From Verrucomicrobiota bacterium (GTDB lineage: Bacteria; Verrucomicrobiota; Verrucomicrobiia; Chthoniobacterales; UBA10450): 14,373 nt of DNA. Numbering within the stretch: position 1 is the first letter of the stretch; each line of letters opens with the position of its first letter. Position numbers and translations under genes: made by a program. Under the pieces are notes generated by a model. The model did no database searches. It had not been told where the DNA came from and worked only from the letters and a program-made list of their open reading frames with translations. The stretch is taken from positions 1 through 14,373 of the forward strand of contig QHPN01000076.1 of NCBI GenBank assembly GCA_003219115.1, in the 5' to 3' direction. Positions 1-6,825 of this stretch are shown in pieces.

Positions 1-95
1 ATTCCCGTTATACCTGGTATGGGCGGCGCAATTACGTCGAGCTCGATCCCTTTACCCGGCCTGCCCACATCTTCCGAATACGCCGATTTGACTGA
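1..95 (+). CDS. glgE: C-terminal end of a GlgE-like maltosyltransferase (partial)
   Basis: Reading from base 3, an open frame enters from outside the window and stops with TGA at 93-95. The visible 30 residues contain RYTWYGRRNYVELDP followed by PAHIFRI. This resembles the extreme C-terminus of alpha-1,4-glucan:maltose-1-phosphate maltosyltransferase (GlgE, family GH13), which extends alpha-glucan in the cytoplasm. The assignment rests on a remembered tail pattern only; another GH13 enzyme such as trehalose synthase is possible. The stop lies 49 nt before the next gene, on the same strand. The other two plus frames over these bases look less protein-like. Confidence 0.45.
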   Translation, partial: SRYTWYGRRNYVELDPFTRPAHIFRIRRFD

Positions 96-144
96 CGCTG
101 GTTGCGCCGGAACGCCCGTCGCTTATCGTAGCGGCTGCCTGGGC

Positions 145-930
145 ATGAAAAAACTTTTGTGGCTGTTTCTCGCGCCGGCCAGCGCCTCGTCACTTCTCGC
201 GCAAACTCCCGCACCACTCGCGACCCCGCCGCTCACTCCTGAGCTGCCGCGGACAACCACCACCATGTTAAACGCGATGTTTCAGGCCGGGCCGGTAATG
301 GTGGTGCTGCTGGTCTTGTCAATCATTTCGGTCATGCTCGTCATCGTTTACTTTCTCAGCATTCGGCGCGGCGCGATTGTCTCACATGGGTTCATGGCCA
401 CCGCCGATGCCCTGCTGCGGAAACGCGATTATCTTGGTCTGCTTGCTGTTTCCAATCGACACGGCGAAGCCATCGCCCGCGTCGTGCAACAGGTTCTCGA
501 TTTCACCACTAAGAATCCGAACGCCGATTTCGAGCAGATCCGCGAAATTGCCCAGACTGAGGGAACCCGGGTCGCTACCAATCTGAATAATCGCGTTACC
601 TACCTCGCCGATATCGGCATGATCGCGCCACTCCTTGGTCTGCTTGGGACGGTGATCGGAATTATTCGCTCGTTTGGAGCTCTGGGTTCTGATGTTGGCA
701 GTCAACGGTATATGCAGCTTTCTCACGGCATCAGTGAAGCGCTTTTCAATACCGCTGCCGGATTGGCCATCGGCATTCCGGCGATGATCTTTTACGCCTT
801 CTTCCGCGGACGCTCGCAGCGTTTGATCTCCGAATTGGAGTCCGCGGTTACCCACATTCTCGCGCTCCTTTCCTTACAGTTTGGGCGCCGTTCCGAACGC
901 ACGCCGGCGCTGCTCGAATCGGAATTCTAA
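145..930 (+). CDS. MotA/TolQ/ExbB family proton-channel protein
   Basis: Inner-membrane subunit of a proton-driven energiser. With an ExbD/TolR partner, proteins of this family couple the proton motive force to work in the envelope (TonB-like transport or Tol-like outer-membrane maintenance). The 261-aa product starts with a signal-like segment (MKKLLWLFL, ending near residue 20) and a Pro/Thr-rich stretch. Transmembrane helices follow at about 49-71, 159-179 and 196-220. The family signature is clear in APLLGLLGTVIGII (161-174) and in the NTAAGLAIGIPA region (202-213). The open frame extends upstream to base 19, but I prefer ATG 145 because it begins the hydrophobic leader and avoids most of the preceding gene. 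No strong ribosome-binding site is visible. It is 15 nt from the exbD-like gene, so one operon. Its exact role (TolQ, ExbB or other) cannot be told from sequence alone. Confidence 0.88.
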   Translation: MKKLLWLFLAPASASSLLAQTPAPLATPPLTPELPRTTTTMLNAMFQAGPVMVVLLVLSIISVMLVIVYFLSIRRGAIVSHGFMATADALLRKRDYLGLLAVSNRHGEAIARVVQQVLDFTTKNPNADFEQIREIAQTEGTRVATNLNNRVTYLADIGMIAPLLGLLGTVIGIIRSFGALGSDVGSQRYMQLSHGISEALFNTAAGLAIGIPAMIFYAFFRGRSQRLISELESAVTHILALLSLQFGRRSERTPALLESEF

Positions 931-945
931 TTTCGCAGAGTTGTC

Positions 946-1353
946 ATGAACTTCCGTAGTCGCACGGCGTTGCAGCATCCCGGAATTCAGCTGGCGCCGC
1001 TGGTTGATGTGTTAATGCTGTTGTTGATTTTCTTTTTGCTGACGTGGAGCGCGGCGCGCAACGAGAACGAGCTCGATGTCAAAGTGCCAAAAGCGTCGGC
1101 GGCGAAGGAGAAAATGGCGCCACCAGGCGACGTGGTGGTGAATGTGAAGACCGACGGAAGCGTAATTGTGAATCGCCGAACCATGACGGGGTCGGAATTG
1201 GGGAAGCTGTTGCAAGACCTGGTGAAATTATATCCGGAGCAGGCGGTGGTGATTCGCGGTGATGAAGGCGGCGCCTACAAAAACGTCGTTAACGTTCTGA
1301 ATATTTGCAGCGAAGCTGGAGTTACCAACGTCGCCTTCGCGACCGCAAAATGA
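946..1353 (+). CDS. ExbD/TolR family biopolymer transport protein
   Basis: Partner of the upstream MotA/TolQ/ExbB protein. The 135-aa length is normal for ExbD/TolR. A short cytoplasmic N-terminus is followed by one membrane helix at about 17-36. Its start carries the family's essential aspartate, D21 in PLVDVLMLLLIFF, the residue thought to take part in proton passage. The rest is a periplasmic domain with the usual beta-alpha pattern (DVVVNVKTDGSVIVN, then ELGKLLQDL, then AVVIRGD). The stop TGA overlaps the ATG of the next gene (ATGA at 1350-1353), indicating translational coupling with the TPR protein. Confidence 0.9.
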   Translation: MNFRSRTALQHPGIQLAPLVDVLMLLLIFFLLTWSAARNENELDVKVPKASAAKEKMAPPGDVVVNVKTDGSVIVNRRTMTGSELGKLLQDLVKLYPEQAVVIRGDEGGAYKNVVNVLNICSEAGVTNVAFATAK

Positions 1354-3779
1354 AGTTATCCCGGCGCAGTGCCGGTCTCATTGTAGCCGCCCTCCTTGGT
1401 GGAGGCGGCGTCGTGTCGGCGCAGGAGGTTCGTCGCGCTCTGCCCTTAAATGAACCGCCGCCCGTCCCGCGGGCGTTACCGGTCGATGAGGGAACGCCGG
1501 CGCCGGAGGAGCGACCATCAACCCCGGAGCAACCGAGTGACACGCGCCAGCTTGAGTACGCCAACGCCCTGTTCACCCGAAAGATGTACGACCTGGCCAT
1601 CCCGGAGTACGAGAAATATTTGAATGATTACCCCGGTGCTTCCGGACGGGGCAATGCGTATTTCGGTTTAGGCGAGAGCTATCGGCAGCTCGGCAAGAAC
1701 GGGTCGGCGCGAACAAACTTTCAGAAAGTGCTCGAGGATTTTGGGGACAGCGAATTTGCCGGCCCGGCGGCGTATGCACTCGCGGTCCTTGCCTTTTCGC
1801 AGAAGGATTTCAACGCTGCGCAGCCTCTTTTTCACAAAGCCGCGGCAAAGTCGAAAGACGCCTCGGTTGCGCTCTCGGCAAAATATTTCGAGGCGCGGTG
1901 CCTTGAGAGCACCAAGCGAGCAGATGATTCGCTCATGCTTTATCTGGAGGTGGCGGAAGCGAAGAGCCAATATCGCGAAGACGCGCGCGCAACCGCCGGC
2001 GCAATGTTGCTGGCGCGCGGCAGCCGTGGCGAGGCTCTTAAACAATACGAAGCACTCTCTAACGAAGCTGAAAAACCGGCGATAAGAGCCGAGGCCGCCG
2101 TCCGGGCCGGCTTGATCGCGCTCGATCTTGCCGTGGTCGATCGCGCGAAAATTGACCGCGCTATGGCGGAGAAAGCGCGGGCGCTTCTGCAAAAGGGACG
2201 TGCTGATTCCGGGAAGTGGAAAGGTATTGCGCAATCCGGCCTTCTCCGGCTTGAATATCAGACCGGACAGTTCACCCAGGTAGTTAGCGATTACAAAAAG
2301 TCGGCTGAGCAATTACCGGACGAAGCGAAACCGGAGGCGATGCTTCTCGTCGCCAACGCGCAACGACAGCTTGGCCACACCAAGGAAGCGGAGGGCGCTT
2401 ATCGCGAGATCATCGAAAAATTCCCCAACCGCGAAGAAGCGAAAGACGCGCGCTACCAGCGTTTGATCAATATCTACAATTCGGATCCGAATGCCGTCAT
2501 TGCGGAGGTCGACGAATTTTTAAAGACCAATCCTACGAGCGAACGAGCAGACCAGGCCAAGTTGTTAAAAGCGGAAGCACTCTACAAACAACAGAAGTTC
2601 GGAGAAGCTGCGCCGTTCTACGAGGAACTTCGCGCCTCGCAATTAAGCTCGAAGTTGCGTTCGGAAGCGGCCTACAAACTGGGCTGGTGCGCGGTGCAAA
2701 TGAAAGATCCCACGCACGCGATCGATGCATTTAGCTATTTCATCAAGACATTTCCAGATGATCCGCAGACACCGATCGCGTTGACGCAACGCGCGCTGGC
2801 GTATCAGCAGAGTAATAACGCCGAAGCGGCCATCGGCGATCTAAGCTTTCTCATCACGAATTATCCAAAGGCAAAGGAACGCGAGGCCGCGATCCAGCAA
2901 AAGGCGCTGCTCTTAGGTGAACAAAATCGCGAGCCGGAAATGGCGCAAACCTTTCAGCAGCTGCTCAAGGAATATCCGAAGAGTAGCGCGGTCGCTCAGG
3001 CGAACTACTTCATCGGGAAAGCTGCATTCGACGGCAAAGACTACAAACGCGCTATTACTTTTCTCGATACCTCGCGCCGATTAAATCGGGAGCAATATTA
3101 TACTCCAGCGACTCTCCGGATCATCCTGGGTCGTTACTATCAGCACGACCGCAAGGCGGCCACGAGCGAGGTTGATGCAATTCTCGCTGCCAGCAGTAAC
3201 GCCAGCATTCCGGCCGAAGTATTGGAATGGCTCGGGATCGAATATTACAACGACAAGAATTACCCGCTCGCCGAAAAATATCTCGGCGTTCTCTCGCGCG
3301 TGGAAAATCTGTCGGCCGTTAAGCCTGATTTCTGGTTTTATCTCGGCGATGTTGCCGGGAAGCTGAAGCATTACGATCAGGCGGAAAACGCTTATTCCCG
3401 TTATTTGCAAAGTTCCGCCGACGCGGCCGGGAAAGCGAAAGCGCTACTTGCGCTTGGTGCTACGAAAATTGCCGCGCACAAACCGGATGATGCCGAGAAA
3501 ATCGCAGCCGAGATCATGACCTTGCAACCCGAAGGAAAGGTCAATGCCGAAGCGCGGCTACTCGAGGGCGATGTTCAATTCGAGCGCCAACGATTCGAAG
3601 AGGCCGGCAAAGCTTACGCTGGTGTCGCTTTACTCTACGACGATCCTGCCCTCACTCCGCGTGCGCTCGACAAAGCCGCCGACGCCTATCGCCGCGCCGG
3701 CAAAACCGAAGAAGCCGACCGCGTCGCCAAACAACTGCACGACCGCTATCCAAACTACGTCCCGTTAGCGAAGAGCTGA
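1350..3779 (+). CDS. Secreted TPR-repeat protein, third gene of the ExbB/ExbD-like operon
   Basis: The 809-aa product begins with a Sec signal peptide: basic MKLSRRS, a hydrophobic core, and a likely cut after VVSA (residue 24). There is no lipobox cysteine, so a soluble periplasmic protein is expected. A proline-rich linker (about 25-60, with RALP occurring twice) leads into tetratricopeptide-type helix pairs that fill the rest, for example YANALFTRKMYDLAIPEYEKY and YFGLGESYRQLGKNGSA. Such repeats serve as protein-binding scaffolds. Tol-Pal operons also carry a periplasmic TPR protein (CpoB/YbgF), but this one is about three times longer, so it is only an analogue. The frame is open from 1305, yet ATG 1350 is chosen because it overlaps the exbD stop (ATGA) and starts the signal peptide. 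No enzymatic domain is visible. Confidence 0.85.
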   Translation: MKLSRRSAGLIVAALLGGGGVVSAQEVRRALPLNEPPPVPRALPVDEGTPAPEERPSTPEQPSDTRQLEYANALFTRKMYDLAIPEYEKYLNDYPGASGRGNAYFGLGESYRQLGKNGSARTNFQKVLEDFGDSEFAGPAAYALAVLAFSQKDFNAAQPLFHKAAAKSKDASVALSAKYFEARCLESTKRADDSLMLYLEVAEAKSQYREDARATAGAMLLARGSRGEALKQYEALSNEAEKPAIRAEAAVRAGLIALDLAVVDRAKIDRAMAEKARALLQKGRADSGKWKGIAQSGLLRLEYQTGQFTQVVSDYKKSAEQLPDEAKPEAMLLVANAQRQLGHTKEAEGAYREIIEKFPNREEAKDARYQRLINIYNSDPNAVIAEVDEFLKTNPTSERADQAKLLKAEALYKQQKFGEAAPFYEELRASQLSSKLRSEAAYKLGWCAVQMKDPTHAIDAFSYFIKTFPDDPQTPIALTQRALAYQQSNNAEAAIGDLSFLITNYPKAKEREAAIQQKALLLGEQNREPEMAQTFQQLLKEYPKSSAVAQANYFIGKAAFDGKDYKRAITFLDTSRRLNREQYYTPATLRIILGRYYQHDRKAATSEVDAILAASSNASIPAEVLEWLGIEYYNDKNYPLAEKYLGVLSRVENLSAVKPDFWFYLGDVAGKLKHYDQAENAYSRYLQSSADAAGKAKALLALGATKIAAHKPDDAEKIAAEIMTLQPEGKVNAEARLLEGDVQFERQRFEEAGKAYAGVALLYDDPALTPRALDKAADAYRRAGKTEEADRVAKQLHDRYPNYVPLAKS

Positions 3780-3794
3780 AACCTATTTATCCGC

Positions 3795-4040
3795 TCAATA
3801 CGCTAAAGCACGCCAAAAAGAGAAAGATGTTGTGGCTGTGATCAAACACCTGCTGCTAGTTGACCACGCCAGCAGCTGATCTGGAGTCTGATTTGTGTGA
3901 ACGTAGCCCTGGCGTGGCTTGTTTGCTGGCCCTTTTCTTTGCAATTTCAAGATCGACGAAAATGGGGATTTGCGTTGTTTAAGCTCGTTTTTGTCGTCGG
4001 TGTCGTTACCACCGAAAATCTCTTTCTTAGTCTGCGTCAC
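3795..4040 (-). CDS. Possible small hypothetical protein
   Basis: An 81-codon open frame begins with GTG at 4040 and has the best Shine-Dalgarno match in the window: GGAGGG (complement of 4045-4050), 4 nt before the start. The first half is hydrophilic and charged (MTQTKKEIFGG, then DTDDKNELKQRK). The second half is Ser/Thr/Trp-rich and less protein-like. I recognise no domain. It overlaps the 9-bp inverted repeat at 3864-3917. It could be a genuine small gene, the remnant of a larger one, or chance. Confidence 0.28.
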   Translation of the reverse strand: MTQTKKEIFGGNDTDDKNELKQRKSPFSSILKLQRKGPANKPRQGYVHTNQTPDQLLAWSTSSRCLITATTSFSFWRALAY

Positions 4041-4079
4041 AATTCCCTCCAGTTATGCGAGCTATCCGCGTGATTCGCG

Positions 4080-4172
4080 ATTAAAGAATTCGGGTCCACG
4101 GAGCACGCGAAATGACACGGGAAGGAGAAAGATGCCCTCTGAATTTTAGCGTCGTTTGGCGTATTTGGCGGT
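4080..4172. repeat. Probable dispersed non-coding repeat beside the imuB breakpoint
   Basis: The stretch contains GTCCACGGAGCACGCG and, further on, GCGTCGTTTGGCGTATTTGG, in which the unit TTTGGCG recurs. Phrases of this kind (CACGGAG repeats, TTTGGCG repeats) are, from memory, scattered between genes in Verrucomicrobia and Planctomycetes. Its end is 11 bp from the last base of the truncated imuB. Repeat status is inferred, since only one copy is in the window. Confidence 0.35.
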
Positions 4173-4183
4173 TACTCTGCTTG

Positions 4184-4738
4184 TTAAAACGTAGCTTCCC
4201 TGAGGAGCGTTTCGATCGAGAGCGGGGCGAGGAATTGTTTGGTTTCGGTTACGTGGGTGACGGGTTCGACGCGGTAAGCGGCAAGGAAACTGGCATCGGG
4301 GTTTTCGGCGATGCCGCCGCGGGCGATCAGATCGCAGCGTGCCAGCAGATCGATCACGCAGCGCAATTTTTCAGTGAGTCGATCCGGCGATAGTGACGAA
4401 GGATTGTTCCGTTGCATGAATTGGACGGTGCAGACGCCGGGAGCGGTCGCTTCGACGAAGGGCGAGAGCATGAAGGCGTGATGTAGGAGAATGTCGCTGA
4501 TTTGTTGCTCGCAGTCGCGCGCGCGCGCTTTGATTACGAGATGGAGACAGCGTGCCAAGGCCTGGCTCGGAGCCATGCTGGCCCGAACGCCTTCCTTTTC
4601 CGCAGCTTCATTTAATTGCAGGATCACCGCTTTGATGGCGGTGTCGTCGAGGACGGCGAGCGGTTGCTCACGCAGCTTCGGTTGATGGCGCGCGATCGCT
4701 TGCAGATAAAAATTTGGCAGCAAAATCGTCGCGAACAT
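4184..4738 (-). CDS. imuB: ImuB N-terminal half (inactive Y-family polymerase palm/fingers), split gene
   Basis: ImuB is a catalytically dead Y-family polymerase relative that links ImuA and the DnaE2 polymerase to the sliding clamp during SOS mutagenesis. This 184-aa ORF matches only its first half. MFATILLPNFYLQAI stands where active Y-family enzymes carry the metal-binding aspartate motif. PLAVLDD and GVRASMAPSQALARC follow, and the segment ends at QFLAPLSIETLL, normally the border to the helix-hairpin-helix (thumb) region. It then stops (TAA 4184-4186) after REATF. The missing half is at 11847-12944 on the other strand. The frame could also start at TTG 4747, overlapping imuA; I prefer ATG 4738, one base after the imuA stop (TAAAATG), which implies coupling. 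It would be transcribed from the imuA LexA-controlled promoter. Confidence 0.8.
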   Translation of the reverse strand: MFATILLPNFYLQAIARHQPKLREQPLAVLDDTAIKAVILQLNEAAEKEGVRASMAPSQALARCLHLVIKARARDCEQQISDILLHHAFMLSPFVEATAPGVCTVQFMQRNNPSSLSPDRLTEKLRCVIDLLARCDLIARGGIAENPDASFLAAYRVEPVTHVTETKQFLAPLSIETLLREATF

Positions 4739-4739
4739 T

Positions 4740-5384
4740 TTATCCAATAGCTGAGGCGATCGCCTTTGCGCGCCTTACTTTGAAATGCAATTGCGTGCTC
4801 GGATTGTCGCCCGACAAATCGGAGAGGCTCCAGCGGTTCTCGAGCACGATTTTGGTGCGCGCGCTTGCCACCATGTTATGGCGGCTTATTACCACAAAGG
4901 CCGTCGGCGTCGGTTCGACCAATCGCTGCAGGCGATACCAGCTGGTCGCGGGAATGCGGCGCAATTCGTCCGCCGGATTCAAAACAAGATCGAGAATTAC
5001 CAGGGGGAAATTGCCGTCGCGCAAAAGAAAATCGGCGGCTTTGACGGCTTCGCTTGCCTTCTCGCAACGGACCCAGAGCAAATGTTGCAAAGCGCCGGAA
5101 TCGTAAACATCGAACGAATCGCTTCCGTCGATGAGCGCGAGGAAAACACGATCGCGTTGCGCAATTTTGAGCAAGCTGTGAATGAACGAGGCCGAGCCGG
5201 CGCTCGGATTGGGGCTGATGATTTCCGTGATTGCGCCTTTGCGCAGACCGCCCTCAAGCGTCCGGTCAAGCAAAGGAACGTTGATTTGTCCGCCAGTGAG
5301 AGTGGGCGGTTGCTGGAAGCGTTCTGCGAGAAGCTTACGCAGATCGATGATGCGCTGGGTCGCCGCCATATCCAAGCATGGCAT
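4740..5384 (-). CDS. imuA: ImuA, RecA-like SOS mutagenesis protein
   Basis: ImuA belongs to the RecA/SulA-like group and works with ImuB and DnaE2 (ImuC) in damage-induced error-prone DNA synthesis. The 214-aa product has the RecA-like core: TLEGGLRKGAITEII (42-56), then the P-loop position PNPSAGSASF (58-67), which lacks the lysine of a true Walker A and is therefore degenerate. A Walker B-like strand LVILDLVLN lies at 128-136. A near-perfect LexA-type palindrome ends 12 nt upstream of ATG 5384. With so short a leader, the second methionine (codon 6, base 5369) could be the real start. The stop is one base from the imuB ATG, so imuA and imuB(N) form one SOS unit. The basic C-terminus (KVRRAKAIA) is complete. 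Confidence 0.8.
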   Translation of the reverse strand: MPCLDMAATQRIIDLRKLLAERFQQPPTLTGGQINVPLLDRTLEGGLRKGAITEIISPNPSAGSASFIHSLLKIAQRDRVFLALIDGSDSFDVYDSGALQHLLWVRCEKASEAVKAADFLLRDGNFPLVILDLVLNPADELRRIPATSWYRLQRLVEPTPTAFVVISRHNMVASARTKIVLENRWSLSDLSGDNPSTQLHFKVRRAKAIASAIG

Positions 5385-5396
5385 GGCGCGTTGATA

Positions 5397-5410
5397 TGTT
5401 CAAGTGAACA
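5397..5410 (-). promoter_or_regulatory. LexA-type operator of imuA-imuB(N)
   Basis: TGTTCAAGTGAACA is a perfect TGTTC-N4-GAACA palindrome 12 nt upstream of the imuA ATG; with flanking A/T the match is ATGTTC-N4-GAACAT. The same core with one spacer change precedes imuB(C), and a slightly weaker copy precedes lexA. I recall this motif being reported for Verrucomicrobia LexA. Its position implies repression of imuA until DNA damage. Confidence 0.85.
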
Positions 5411-5508
5411 TTATTAAGAATGACTGATGACGAATGACTAAGAATGGCCGATTATCGCCTTCCAACTTTGCGCAGGAAAACTATGCTCTCCTATTTCCAC
5501 AAGGGCTC

Positions 5509-5620
5509 TCATCCCGAACGCAACCGAGGGATCTCGTCCAGACTCGTAGATTACCCAACGCAGCTTCGACAACCATCGCCCAATCGCGAGATCCCTCACC
5601 GTCTTCGCGGTTCGGGATGA
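5509..5620. repeat. Imperfect palindromic repeat (TCATCCCGAAC...GTTCGGGATGA) between lexA and imuA
   Basis: The left arm (5509-5536) runs TCATCCCGAAC to GAGGGATCTCG. The right arm (5587-5620) runs CGAGATCCCTC to GTTCGGGATGA. They pair except for a few bases in the middle, around a loop of about 50 nt. A related but shorter element lies at 11718-11790. It looks like a dispersed mobile palindrome. It could also fold in the RNA downstream of lexA and act as a terminator, but there is no T-tract. Confidence 0.7.
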
Positions 5621-5643
5621 CAGGCGCCAGTTTTTTATTTGCG

Positions 5644-6267
5644 TTAACGTCGTTTTGTAATGCCGCTGGGTTGGCGACGAATGAGCGAGACCATGACACC
5701 CTGTATCCGGAGGTCGTGAGCGGGGCGCTGGTCCGGATAGCGCGGGTTTTCGGCGCGCAAATAAGGCCGGCCGTGTTCGGTGAGGAAACGTTTCAATGTT
5801 GTCTCCCCATCAATTAACGCCGCCACGATGTCGCCGTTCCGGGCTTCCTTCCGATCATCGAGAATCACAATGTCACCGTCGAGAATGTGAGCATTTATCA
5901 TCGAATCACCGCGCACTTTCAGCGCGAACATACGCGCATTTTTCGAAGCATTGGCCGAGCGCGTATCAAGCGAGACATGGCCGAGCACGGTTTGCTCGGT
6001 CAATGTCGCCATGCCGGCCGGGATTTGTCCGTAGATCGGGACGTCAGTGATCCTAACCTTCTGCACGGGCGTAACAAGCGCGCGCGCCTTGCGGGCGTGA
6101 CGATCGAGGAATCCTTTACGCTCAAGGGTGGCAATGTATTGCATGACCGACGTCTGGCTGGCGAAACCAAAATGACTTTGGATTTCCCGGGTGCTGGGAG
6201 TGATACCTTTCTCCCGTTGTTCGCTCTGGATAAAATCGAGCACGCTTTGCTGGCGATCGGTCAGCAT
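5644..6267 (-). CDS. lexA: LexA SOS repressor / self-cleaving S24 protease
   Basis: Transcriptional repressor of the SOS genes that cleaves itself when bound to RecA filaments. The 207-aa length is typical. The N-terminal winged helix covers about 1-65 (MLTDRQQSVLDFI, then ITPSTREIQSHFGFAS with the recognition helix). The cleavage bond is A84-G85 in QIPAGMA. The catalytic pair is S122 (VRGDSMINA) and K159 (GETTLKRF). All are present, so the protein should be active. A LexA-type box 32 nt upstream indicates autoregulation. Its neighbours imuA and imuB(N), just downstream on the same strand, carry the same box, so this lexA probably controls the local mutasome and may be the genome's general LexA. 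ATG 6267 is the natural start; no strong Shine-Dalgarno sequence is seen. Confidence 0.95.
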   Translation of the reverse strand: MLTDRQQSVLDFIQSEQREKGITPSTREIQSHFGFASQTSVMQYIATLERKGFLDRHARKARALVTPVQKVRITDVPIYGQIPAGMATLTEQTVLGHVSLDTRSANASKNARMFALKVRGDSMINAHILDGDIVILDDRKEARNGDIVAALIDGETTLKRFLTEHGRPYLRAENPRYPDQRPAHDLRIQGVMVSLIRRQPSGITKRR

Positions 6268-6299
6268 GCGGCAAGATGGAGCGGTTTATAGCAAAGGCA

Positions 6300-6313
6300 A
6301 GTTCAAATGAACG
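6300..6313 (-). promoter_or_regulatory. LexA-type operator of lexA
   Basis: AGTTCAAATGAACG keeps the GTTC-N4-GAAC core but loses the outer T/A pair of the stronger imu boxes. It lies 32 nt before the lexA start. A weaker box at lexA itself fits the usual autoregulation pattern, in which the repressor gene is induced easily. Confidence 0.75.
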
Positions 6314-6322
6314 TGCGGGCGC

Positions 6323-6355
6323 GGAGTGCTTGGAGTAATGGAGTGCTGGAGTAGT
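6323..6355. repeat. Short GGAGT direct repeats
   Basis: Four GGAGT-led units follow one another: GGAGTGCT, GGAGTAAT, GGAGTGCT, GGAGTAGT. They form two near-copies of a 16-17 bp unit. They lie between the Fe-S protein gene and the lexA operator, outside both coding regions. This is probably a simple dispersed repeat; no regulatory role is evident. Confidence 0.5.
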
Positions 6356-6422
6356 GAAGAATGGGAGCCAGAATTAACGGGATTTAGTTTTTCGGAATCC
6401 TGCACAAGCCTGTCTGTTTCCG

Positions 6423-6815
6423 TCAGGCAGCGAAGCTTTCGCCGCAAGAGCAATGTGAGGTGGCGTTTGGATTGGTGACTTTGAAGCCACCCTTTTGCAG
6501 GTCATCGCTGAAATCCAGGGTCGAGCCGCTGACGAACAACGCACTCTTGGGATCGACCACGATCCGGACATTGGCGGAATGAACCAGGATATCGCGCGGC
6601 GCCGGGCCTTCCACTAAATCCATCTTGTATTGCAGACCGGAGCAACCACCGCCGATCACGGCCAGTCGCAACGCACCTTGGGGCCGGCCTTGTTTCTCGA
6701 GCAACGAACTCAGGCGACGGCCCGCGTTTTCCGTGACGCGGATCAACTTTTCGTTGCCGATCTTAATTCCGGTCCGATCCGGACTGGCGATATGTTGAGG
6801 TGTTGCTTCGCCCAC
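6423..6815 (-). CDS. A-type iron-sulfur carrier (HesB/IscA/ErpA family)
   Basis: Cytoplasmic protein that holds an Fe-S cluster (or iron) and passes it to apo-enzymes. The three family cysteines are present: C58 in GGGCSGLQY, and C122 and C124 in the C-terminal HCSCGESF. The fold pattern is normal (RVTENAGRRLSSLL, VVDPKSALFVSGSTLDF, FKVTNPNA). At 130 aa it is slightly longer than the usual 105-120, the extra being about 20 residues at the N-terminus. It starts with GTG 6815, 10 nt after the dus stop, and no other start codon giving a complete domain is obvious, so a dus-linked operon is likely. Within the window the DinG-like helicase is an obvious Fe-S client, but no direct link can be shown. 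Confidence 0.88.
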   Translation of the reverse strand: MGEATPQHIASPDRTGIKIGNEKLIRVTENAGRRLSSLLEKQGRPQGALRLAVIGGGCSGLQYKMDLVEGPAPRDILVHSANVRIVVDPKSALFVSGSTLDFSDDLQKGGFKVTNPNATSHCSCGESFAA

Positions 6816-6825
6816 AAATTTAAAG

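Larger units (their letters stand above)
3780..4183. other. 404-bp convergent gap rich in short repeats
   Basis: This lies between the plus-strand TPR gene and the minus-strand imuB N-terminal half. It holds a doubtful small minus-strand ORF (3795-4040) and a 9-bp inverted repeat CCACGCCAG (3864-3872) / CTGGCGTGG (3909-3917) with a 36-nt loop and no T-tract. It also holds a composite non-coding stretch (about 4080-4172). No convincing terminator was seen for either converging unit. The right edge is one of the two places where imuB is broken. Confidence 0.6.

Noticed and set aside
19..144. Upstream extension of the MotA/TolQ/ExbB gene
   Set aside because: It overlaps the end of the previous gene, and ATG 145 begins a signal-like leader.
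1668..2312. 214-aa open frame on the minus strand inside the TPR gene
   Set aside because: It lies fully antisense to a clearly coding gene and shows no domain; it is a by-product of GC-rich codon use.
3864..3917. 9-bp inverted repeat as a terminator for the TPR gene
   Set aside because: The 36-nt loop is long and no T-tract follows in either direction.
4785..5417. 210-aa plus-strand frame over imuA
   Set aside because: It is antisense to imuA, whose product has recognisable RecA-like motifs, and it runs over the LexA box.
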